A stretch of 64,000 bases of DNA from the NCBI GenBank assembly GCA_013396655.1, contig WBMV01003351.1, forward strand, positions 248,001 to 312,000. Reading direction: 5' to 3'. This document shows, piece after piece, positions 49,723 to 61,400 of the stretch. The first letter of the stretch is position 1. Each line of letters begins with the position of its first letter. Both the position numbers and the translations under genes were made by a program. Origin of the DNA: Campylorhamphus procurvoides (taxonomy: Eukaryota; Chordata; Aves; Passeriformes; Dendrocolaptidae). The notes under the pieces are model-generated. The model did no database searches and was not told where the DNA came from. It was given only the letters and a program-made list of their open reading frames with translations.

Positions 49723-52700
49723 AGGTAGGCAAAATAACACATAGAGAGTAATATTAAAGCAAAGAACCCTACTTTTTTAGCAATCAAAAGAAAGGAAAAT
49801 AACTATGAAACTGTGCCTGTTGAGTGAATCAACATTGTTTTCTTCTTGATTGCTTTAGACAACCTGAATAATTTTGTATACAACAAAAATAGAGATTAAT
49901 AGACGTAACTGTGGGTTTGGGATTATGAAATAAACTAAAATTTGATGCCTGAAAGAGGGAAAAGGAAAGACATGTTGTTAAACTGTAGTATATTTTAGTA
50001 TTTTCTAAGAAGGCCACTGTTAGTTAGATAGAAAACTACACAGAGTAATTTGAAATAATATTTTCTTAAGATCACTGGCCCATTACTTTAAGGCCAAACA
50101 TACTAATACTAAGGCAATCCATATTTTCTATGTTTGATTTATGTCATGTTAGACCTTAGGACCAACTAATTTTTAATTTATAAAGTTCTAGCAATCCTAT
50201 CACTTACAAAATAAACTAATTATTAATAATAAAACTTGTTAGTCAAATCAATTTAGTTTGTAATATCAAACCTTTTTAATAGTTACAGAAAATTCCAAAA
50301 ATATATGAATTTACTTGAATTGCCAACAAATTTAGGAAAAGATGTATTACAGAAGGCACATTATTAACTTTTGTGACAAGTACCTCTACCATCATATAAT
50401 TGAGGGGAATATAAGTAATTTTGCAGAATTGATCCTAATTTGGTTTCGACAGAGAAAAGATCATTATAGGTAGAAAGAGGGTTTCGCCTCTTCTTTTGAA
50501 GTTTTTCTCTGGTTGATTCTTTGGCCTGTGTGTAAATTAGAAAAGTCTAGAGACAACTCTAAGAATAAAGACATCTTGCTTTTCACTTGTTGTCTTTGAG
50601 TAGAAGCTAGAGTAGTAACATGAAATTTGTCACTTCATTTTTTTATCTGTAGAGGATATTGAAATAAATTTTAAGTCATCCATGACTTACAGAGAAACAT
50701 AAAAAGTTCCTTTGTTTCAGAAAGTGAGGCCTTGATAATTGTTCTGGCTCACTACATAAAATTTACATTTAAAAAAGAAGTAAAAGCCTTAACATCACGA
50801 CATGCACTAGTGGATATGGTTAGAGGCAATGTCTTTCAAACACTTTAATTTCCAAGGCAGCAATATCAGAAGCAGCAATACTTACAAGTTTCTCTTTATA
50901 CAGAAATAGGTTTATTGTGAGAGTTTAAGTGGGCTAAACCCCTCAGTATTCTTGCACAGTGTAGCATCACTATGCAGCATCACATATGTGTGCCTTACAA
51001 ACATGACTTGTGCATCTACTTGCAAGAGCAGAAGCATTCAACAGTAATTCAGTTCTGTCCTGGAATAGTTTCCTAGAGACAGCTCAATAAATGAATAGAT
51101 CTAGTTTGTATATACGTGATGTGGACATTTCTCCTACAACGTTATCTGAAGGCATCAGCACACTCTGTGTAAGTCAATGGATGCCTTCTGTAAGGGAACA
51201 GATCATAGGTCATGATGATGGTGTGATGTAGTCAGAATAGCATTTGTCTCTTTAAACTTAGGGTAAATAACTCATGAACATGTTGGGATATCATTTATAG
51301 GAGGATATATTTCTGAATATTATTTCCAAAGAGCAGTAAGACATTTTACTTTCTAGAGTATTCAATAAATGCAGCAAATAATGGATGTCTGTAATTTGTT
51401 ATCAGTAGAAAACTAAAGTTTTTTTTTTAAATTCTATAATAAAGAAAATGCTTCAGACTGCTTGTAGTTATTGTACTGTCTCTGTGTCTAATGACATGCT
51501 CTAACACTGTAGTTGATGACATTGTAAACTCTTGAGTAATAAGCCATCAGATTTATTTTCATTCATGTATCAGGATTAAGAAACATCCATTTTCTGTCAA
51601 GAAGACAGAACTAGTACTGGGGCAGAAAAATCTCTAAATACATACATTGGCTTTGTGACAGCAGAAAGTTAAAGAGGGATCAAAACACAGCGGCATGCAT
51701 ATTGTATGCCAAACTACAGAGATGTCACATCGGAAAGAGTTTAGTTTCAGTGTCTGCCATAGTAAAGGAAGTAGCCTAACAAACATGAGTATACTTCAAT
51801 GTGATGGAGAATAAGATCATGTGTAACACCTCAATGAATATGTGATAAACCTTCCTCCCCTTTAATTCAATAAAAAAAAGATTCCTCTAAAATAATGACA
51901 TTTGCAAGTGATAATTTCCTTTGTGATCTAATTATTGTTAACTACTGCACAATTCATCTTGTTTGGATTTCAGCTTCTGGAGTTTTCCCTGACTTGAGTA
52001 CTGGAGGAAACATTATTAGTACCACAGCAGGTGGCACTATTTCCTTCATATTTGTTCAGAATTTGTCTCTCCAGACACAGAGCGCATGAAACAGTGTTTG
52101 CAACACAGTGTGTTGGTTGAAGACCAACTTGAGGTTCTCTGTTTCTTCTTACTGTTTCATTACCTGCCCTGGATGCTACTGAACTGGTTTTCAGATGACA
52201 GCTAAGTAATTTAAGACTGAGAGCAAGGACAGCTAGGAAGTGGGTTGTAGGACAAATTGCCTATAACCTTTCTCTTTTTCAGAAGAGTTGTTGACCTTAA
52301 GTTAGGTGAGAGAAGACAAAGTAGAAAGTACCACACGTGCTGTCTTGTGGGGAGCTATAAAGTCACCTGTCTGGTGTCTTTGATGCAAGGAAGACTAGGA
52401 AATATCTAAAAGGTGCCTTGGTAGAAAAGAAATGTTTAAATTGAGAATTTGGAGAGTTGTCGTCTTACAATTTGCTGTCTAAAGCTAGAGTTTATGGCAA
52501 AGCCAATGTTTTTCTCAGTGCACCAGTGCTGGCTTTGCTTTCTCCCCTCTGTCTGGATGAAAACTTATTAAGGGTAAAAAATGCTTGTGCTGCACATCTA
52601 AAAAAAGTAATGCCTCACTATCAAACACCCTAAAATACTGAAGCCTTGATTCTATAATGCACGTTATAGTTTGTTGTGTGATACAAACTCTGTACCTTGT

Positions 52701-55461
52701 CATAGCAAATTCAGTTTACCCCGGGGATAGGAGTAATTCCTATCATACCATGTCAAGATAAGTAGGACCTACAGTAAGTGGGATAAATGTCTTTTCAGGA
52801 TTAGAAGCTTCTGTTCTGCTTGATATGTTCAAGTATTTTGTTACTTAATTACATGAAAACTTGTTAGAACATTTTTGCTTGTCCTAATGCTCTGTTTATG
52901 ACATAAGAGATTAAATGTGTGGTGGTTATCTAGGAAGAGAGTGCTACATAAGGGTGAGGCATCTGGTATCATTACCAGCCAAATCATGTTTGCAGAATTT
53001 AATTATTTCATTTAACAGTTTTCCATGGTTATCTTTATCAAGTAAGAGAAGTACAGAATAGATTACATAAAATTATTTAAAATAAGTATATAAAAATGTA
53101 AGATTATATATGTCCATAATCAAGTAGCAGATTAAACAACTAGGCCAAGAACTGTAGTAAGGCTTTATCTTTCCTACCAAGGCCTTCTGCATTCTCTGTG
53201 CCTTCTACATGAATTAACAAATTTAGTTGTATTTTCTTCCTCCAACTTGATAAATATATTACTATAGAAAAGAGAGAGAAAATGAATTAAATTTACAATT
53301 ATGAGCCTATTCTAGGGTAATGGTGCTGAGCTGTTATTAAGTAAGGTGAGATCTCAAGCTAGTGTAATCTGAAGTTCCTTTTTGTGTAGACATTTTCTCA
53401 GTTGTCAAAAAGATCTTGGCTATTTTGTTTGCTTTGAAAAGAACTAATTTATTAGAATCATAATGTCTATTGTATCGTAGAGTTTCTACTGTCTATCAGA
53501 ATCTGCACTTTTTTGGCACAAATATTTTGCAGTGTTGAAAGGCGATGTGAAAGCATGCAAAAAGTAATATTAGAAAAATTATGTTACTAATCAACAGGTT
53601 GACTTTGTAAGCAGCCACTGAATTAATTTTCTTAAGAATACATTCAAAATGAAAGTTGTTTGTTACGGAGACATGAAATTCATTTTTTCTGGAAATCTAG
53701 TTGCATGAAGAGCTGTCAATCTTACTAAGAAGGAAAGTTTTAAAATCAGAGGAGTGTGCCTTCTGTGTATGAGGTACTGAGACATCTACTCTAAAATAAA
53801 AAGAAGGTAATTTGACCGAATGTTGTACAGATAATGATTCTTGTGCCATGAACAATGCAATGGTTAAGAGTTATTAACTCTCATGAAGCTAAAAATCTGT
53901 ATATCAGTGGACTCTTGAGTCCCAAAATCCAAGTCAGTCAGCTTGAGCAGCCATGAGGATGAGCTTTTGCTTTGGGGATCTTCTCCCTGGACAAGGGCTT
54001 GAGGTGGGGCCAGTCCACAACTGCTTGTGGTTTTTGTTGTTTTATTTTGAGGGGTTTTTTTAGATATATGGTTGAATGGGTCATCTTCATGTCGTTTGTT
54101 ACACCATGGTGACTGAAGTGGATGGACTCTTTTTCCTATCCTTTTAGTGGGAAATAATGATGTGGGCGCCGTTTAGAAACGTGTTTAATTCAAAATATGT
54201 CATTTTGGGTTCCTCCCTTGTCACAGAATACAGAATTCCTTGGATACAGAAGCTGTGAGAGATGGCACAGATTTGTCATCAGGTGCTCCTTGAGGCAGCT
54301 GGAGTTAACGGACCACAGTAATAAGGGTCAAAATCTGCTCAGGAGAAGTACTTTTATTTTGCTTGTCACACTTACATATTCCCTAAGGCTGGGCTAAAAG
54401 AAATGAGAATGACTCAGTGACAGAATGATTAGGGCTGCTAAATGAGAAAGTGTGCACCACCTCCTACAAGTTAGAGTAATACCTTTGGCACAAAATGGGG
54501 TGGTTTCAGAAAGGTGAGAAGAAAACAAAACCCTTCTAATACATTGACCAGTGCACTGATGGGTAGGAGTGGAGACTTTCACTCCTTTCCCTAGCATTCC
54601 CTTGGCTGGTTTTTAAAAGGATGCCTTTGCTTGGTTCTCTTTGTCCTATATAATCAATGGAGGCGGGTGGATGGCCCTGAAATGTGATTTATATCAACTT
54701 TCAACTTACCTCTTTCCATTGGTGATAGTGGGAATTGGATGACTTAATTAGACTGGACAACTAAACTGCAGTTGGCAAAGTTAGCAGAGATGGTCCTCAC
54801 TCTAAATGACAGCAATCCAGAGAAAACATCAATTTTATCTTAAAAGTAGATGGGTATAATTCAATAGTTCTGAATTGATCTTCCTAAGGTTAGAAATGAC
54901 AGGAATGAAAAGGAGGCAAGGTTCCTGAAAAATATTGAGAATACTGCACTGTGATATGGAGAATATTTAAGAGAATTGACCAAGCAAATAATTAAGGCAT
55001 GGAACGAGATTAATCAAGTCATATGCAATTCTACAGGAGAAAAAACTTAAAATGCAATATTAGGAGAGATAAAATGTTTCTGCATTTTATGTGGATGATT
55101 GTATTTAAAAAATAGCAGAGGCTGTAATGAGCAGTAATTTCAATCAGAGCTTCAAAAGCAGTACTTGAGCTGCTAAATAACAGTTCTAAATATGGTAAAC
55201 AGCAAAAAAGCCATATCTGTTCAAAAATTAAAAAGGTTCATTGAAGATAAAGATGCTATGATGACTTACATCAGATGAAGAACTGCTCCATGAAGTTTAT
55301 CAGTTCCATATTGAAATATAAATTGGAAAGTGTGTGTAATAAATAATTACTTCAGCTGCTTCCTGTCAGACATTGTTTAAACCTGCATGCTGTATCTAAA
55401 ATCTGCCTCATCCAAAGGGGTCCGAGATGGAAGTTAGAGGGGGAGGAGAGGCATAGCGGTT
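49723..55461. other. Unique sequence, 5.7 kb, no gene seen
   Basis: No exon, RNA gene or transposon is recognised. Open frames are all under 70 codons. The 53930-54030 part is less AT-rich than its surroundings but carries no identifiable motif. Confidence 0.5.
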
Positions 55462-55489
55462 AAAAAAAAAAAAAGAAAAAGAAAAAAAG
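55462..55489. repeat. A-rich simple repeat
   Basis: A13 run followed by GAAAAAG and GAAAAAAAG units. No retrotransposon body was recognised upstream, so it is not an evident poly(A) tail. Confidence 0.85.
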
Positions 55490-58400
55490 AGTCTGTCTTC
55501 TTAGAGGTAGAAAGGCAAACAACTTGTTATTCTGCACAGCACAGAGTGCTGCAGCATGCACCTTGATTTTACGTTAACACATCTAGGCTAATCTTCAGAA
55601 AAATAGTAGTAAAAGCAGAGGATGCAGGCACTAGCAACATATTTGCCTAAGCCACTTAATAATCATGTTACAGCACTCTGGTCAAGCTGCAAGCTTGAGA
55701 GCAGGGAGTGACAATAATCAGGCATCATTGTTATGGAGGCAGACGTTAATCTGGAAAGTTACCACAGAATGAGTCAGATTAAACCTTTGCAGTTTGGCTA
55801 GTGGAAAAGGATATTGGAGGACATATTGGTGGGTTTTGGCTACAACAAATGACAAAATTAGTTACTTTTTTCATTACTTCATGAGAATTCTCCTCCTTCT
55901 GGGAAAAAGGACTGTATTCATGATAACCTCTTCCATTATAATGAGGAAACATTGACTTTTGCTTCCTCAATTCTTAAAATCCACAGGTCATCTTTTCTGT
56001 CTTCAGTCCTACCCTTTACACTTGTTTACAATTTGTGACCTTATATCTTATACACACATATATACACATATATGAATATGAGAAGTATATATCACTTTCT
56101 CTACCTATCTTACAGGGATCTAGTCTTTACAGAAAATAATTCTGAAGCGGACGTCTCATATTTCTTAAAGACATAATCTTAAAGAAATAAAAGAAAAACA
56201 ATCCTAACTCCTTTACCTGATTAAGATAATGGATTTAATTTATGAAAGCCATAAAATTGAATGCAAATTGTTAGTGACATGTATTCTTTTTATAATTAGT
56301 TCCTCACTAATGATGGAAAGTATCGTATCAGTCTGACTTACAGTTTTATTTATTTTTTAGATAACAAATTAATTATATAATGTATGCAGGCAAAAAAAAC
56401 CAAACAACAAACACTACAATGAAAAGAACATCTGTCCAGATCTTGTATCAATTAAAAGAACAGAAAGCTTTTAAAAGTTACTTTAGGAGAGACTTAAAAT
56501 ATGTAATGGATTGTGTCTTTTATATTGTTAAGAGGCTTTGACATATATTGTCCTTAAATCCACCTGTGTTTTCAGGGTGCAAGGAGACACTTGATAATAT
56601 GAACAGTTTTCTTCAGCACATTCTTCATAGAGACAGACTCATTGGCATGAACCAGGGAGATACACTACTGTGAATCTGTGACACCACGGTGGGCACGATC
56701 ATCTCTGTACAGTGAAAGTAGATCCATCCAATTCTGATTGTAAGATCTGGAACTGGACTGATGTCTTTTCCGAATGATATCACCTTAATGTTGCAATCTT
56801 GTGAAAAAACATGGAAGGGAAGAGAAATGTCATATCAATTCCCTGCCTGTCCAAATAAGAAAAAGACTTTCAGAAACTGGGAGAAAATCCTGGAGCTGAG
56901 CAGTTGAGATGTGTGATCATGTAATTCAGAATGTCCTTTTTGTTCCTTTTTTTCCCCATCAAATACTGGATATCTCGGCTGAAGGTGCTGCTTTCTTCCC
57001 TACCAGCATGCTCACATATACATTAATTTTTGCATCAGTTTAGAACAGAAATATTTACAGCGCAGTAGTATATGCATATGCTACACAATGCAGGTATGTC
57101 AGAACAGGGAATACACCACACAGAAGTGGCTTTGAGTACTTAAAAGTGAACTAACTAGCTAATTCTAGCAATAGTAAAGGATGCTCCTGCTAACAAATGC
57201 CAGAGTCTGGCTTTATTTCAATATTCATATTGATCTAATGGAAAACAGATGGCCTATTTATGGAAGTTGAGTATTAAAGGACATTTTCACCCTTATGATG
57301 TTCCCACTAATGGGTAAAATGAACCACTTGTATTATCTTAGAGAGCTGTCAGCTGCATTAGATACTAGGTATGCTTGATTAACTCAGTGTATTTGTACCT
57401 TATAATGTAATATGGCTTCAAATGAAACACAGTAAGATGGCATTTTAAGTTTGAGTGCTACTGCTGGAAGTAACGTTATCTTTTTTGCTCTTTTGCTACA
57501 GTGTAAATCTGAAGAGACTAATTTCTTTGTAAAATATGTACAATCCCTATTTTCTTTAGTCATATCAGTTCATAAAGTTGCATTTAAACACATATTTTTA
57601 AGGCAAAGTACATGCCACCATTATTCCTACAGATAATATGACTAATGAAATAGTAGTTTGAGTATAATAAGTGCTGTATTGCCCATAAAGCAATGCAAAA
57701 TGCTCTGTGAAAGAACTGAGATCTCATTTCTAAATTAAAACATTCTAAACAACTTGCTTTTTTAAAAAAAAGCTATGTGAATGCATTTTTCATTTATTTC
57801 TTTTGCATTGTACAACAGATATGAAGTGTGTTGTAGAATTTTTATAGTAATTGTAGTGATCCAGCATTTTTTCCTTCTTTTATTAAGGAATTACTTAAGC
57901 AAAATTCAAAATAAAAATAATTTTCTATGTTTTAAAGGCAGTGATCTTTATTGGCCTGTAAAAAAATATTGGACTTTTTTATCTCTCTTCCTTTTTCTAC
58001 CTCTCTCACTTGTAGTCTTAAAGTCTTAACTTTGTACAGTGTAAATAGTTCCACTAATCAATTGAACTAATGTTATAAAGCTAAAGATGGATGTGATATT
58101 TTAGAAGATTTAGAGTATAGATAGCACACTTCCAGAGAAAACCAAATACCCACCCCCTCATCATTCAGAGCCGTGTGTCTTTAAATCCTTTTTAGTCCGT
58201 TATCTTTGCTAATTTTATTGATGTTTATTGATGTCAAATATCTTTTCTTTTACTTACGTGGTTAACACCTTTATGAACTACATCTTTAAGCATTTTTCAT
58301 TAATTTTAATTCTAGCCAGGACATTTTCATGCCTTTTTTTTTTTTTTTCTGTATTGAAGTCTAGCTAGGTAATGAATTTGTCTTGGAATCATAAAGAACA

Positions 58401-61400
58401 ATGGAAGTTTAACTGAGGCTGATATTCAAAGGATAAAAATATTCTTCTACAGGAGGGTTGGAGGTTACTTTCCTTCATTATAAATTCTGGTATTTTCTGC
58501 GTTAATTTTACTTTGCTACCTTCTATGAGATAGAAGATGGATAAAAATGCTTAGGAATTTATCTAATCTACCCTTGTACTTGAAGTCTTTTGATTGTCTT
58601 AAAAGCTCTTGGTGACCTCTTGTACTTAGTGCATCTACTCAATTTTAGTTCACTGGTTTCCATGGCTTCCAAACGTTACTCATTTTGTTTAATAAATAGC
58701 ATTACTGACACTCATCTTTCCAGCAGCTAGAGCAATTTTATCCAAGTGAATCCCACAATAGTTTCTGCAGTCTGACTTAATGTGAGCTTGAAAATTAATT
58801 TCCCATGCAACTTCTGCCATTAGGAGTGAAGTGGTTGCATGCTGAACCGATTTTCCTCTGAGTTCTGAACCCCAGTGCTGGCCTCAGTTCTGGTCAACAT
58901 AATTGCAGCCAGGCAGCAATAAAATACTCTTGAAGTGAAGAGCCTTTAAATGTTACAAGATCAATTATATTGGTTGGTCTTTTCCAGGAGCCAGCACTGA
59001 CATAATCAGACTTGTGCGCTATCATTATTAGTTGCTAAGAAATGCTTCCTTCTCTGTTCGGAATGAATGCACCATCTGACAAATTGCAGAACTTTAATGA
59101 AGACAAGGCTTATTTTCCTCTTTTACTTCTTCTATATTGAAACTGCAGAAATATCTACTGAAATGTACCTTGAGATGAAGACAAAAAGGCAGTGTCAGGT
59201 GGGAAATATCTATGGGATAGAATTCAAATTTTGCTGGATAGATTTGTAGTTTTGATGAAGACTTCTTTTTTCCCAAATACCATACACTGTCACAAATTTA
59301 TAAAAATAAATCTGATTGAGAAGATTGCAAAGTATAAGTAGAAGACTAAGTCCATTCATAGCATGAAAGATAAATTGCATACAAAAGGACTACTCAGTGT
59401 AGGTAAATTGCCTGCATTGTCATGTGATTGGGTAACGTTTGAGTTACAGGAATGCTGAGTATCAGCTGCATAGTTGCCAAGTCTAGGGATTTCTGTACTT
59501 CTAAAGACAAGATAAAGAGAATATATATGTAATTTATGTGTTTGAGTTTAGCAGAATGTTTGTCTGTTTTGATACGTAGAAGGTATTGAAAGACTGAAAT
59601 TTAAGTTCAGATGGTGCTTTATGTACTTCAAAGAGACTGGAAAAAATCATTTTGTTTGCTCAGCTTGCACTTATTTTTAAGAAGGGTAGTCCTTTACAAG
59701 GCTGATATTTCCAAAGAAAATAAGATGGTTTGATTTGACTGCTTGGTGGCACATTTCATGGCAAAAAACCTAATGAAATGTTATTTCAAGAAAATTAAAA
59801 AGAGAGAGACAAATGAACCATGTACAGTAAATAATTGTTCTAGGAGAGTCAAGGAGGTCTTTAATAACTCAGTTTTGCTAACTAAACTAAACATTGGCAG
59901 TTTACTTTGTAAAAGACCAAGTGTTTAAAATTAAGATCTTCATAGACCTACTCTGGTTTTGGGTATCCGTGGCAATGAGCAGCAATATATGTGTGTATAA
60001 AATAGTAAATGGTTTGCACAAAGTAGATTTTTAAATTACTGCTTCAGAATTCCTACAATTATTGTAAAATATTGACTTTCTTCCAGCAATAAATTCACTT
60101 TTAGGGTTGCTTGCCACTGTCTGAATACCAATGTGATGTAAATGAAGAAGTGACACTTGGTGACCAGCAAACTTATGGCTGCCAGCCTTTCAGCTGGTAC
60201 CAACACACAGAAACCCAAAGATTTGTATGCAGTGCTAAATGACTACTACTGCCTAACTGTGCAGCAGATGTATTTGACCATAATGTCTGATAGCATTCAG
60301 TAAGCAATTTCATGTTGAACTGTTTACCCAAATGCTTGACTTCTTGGCTCTTCTCGCTAACAAATTCCATAGAAATGAACTGTGGGGCAACCCTGGACTC
60401 TCTTGTCTCTTTGCTTCTAGTTTTAATCTTCTTCATACTAGCAGTGGACCATTAATCCTGAAAGAAAATGTATTTGTTCTCTTAAAAGACATTAGTTTAG
60501 TGCTCCATGCCATTATTTCAGCTATGGGCAGGCAAACAAAGATAGGTTCCGCTCTTTTCAAATCTGCTGTCAATCATCTTGATAAAGGACTCTGTATGCC
60601 TTTGTTTTATGTAAGTTCTGGAAATACATAACAGTTTCAAATTTCAGATTTCTTGTTACACTATGTCAGGAGGTTTTTTAGGACATGCATGAAAGTGAGT
60701 ACGGTAAAGAGAAATTAATGAAACTGTGCTAGTTTAAAAATAGAGATTGAGACATTCTGCACTGAATGAATAAAAAAAAGTGTAAACTAAGGAATAATTC
60801 ATCTGATTGCTTTTTTGATTGTTCATGTTAAATATTATACTCCAGGATTTGAATGTTCACAGTAGAGGCCATTACATAACTTCTTATAAATAAAAATAAT
60901 TCATAACTTCTTACTCTGTTAGCATGGTGTGGAACAAGTGCTATAAATCTGAACAAAAGTATTAAGTTAACGTCCAAAGGTATTGTACCAAAAGGAACAA
61001 GATGAAAAAAATGCAGTTCTAAAAGCTTCAGTGGGAGTTTTGCCACTAGAAGAAGGGGATCTACTCTTAATCATTTAATTATATTTTCACACAGTCTCAT
61101 CCTTCATATTTTCTTCCTACTTGGGTATCTTTGCTCTACCATATTGCTGTCAGGTCTCTCAGGTTGTCTTGGGGAAATATATAGGCAGTTTCTCCAAAGG
61201 AGATAAAGATATAGAGCAAAACCCTCCCAACTACACAGGTATGGAGAACTAAAAAAACAGACATCACTGTTAGAATTTTTCAGCATATCTCATTCCCCTT
61301 CTTATCATGACTCTAGGCAGAAAGATCATACTGCAAACATAAAATGGCCTTTTTTAACTCATACACTAGCCTCTGAAGTACTTACAAAGGGGTTATATGC

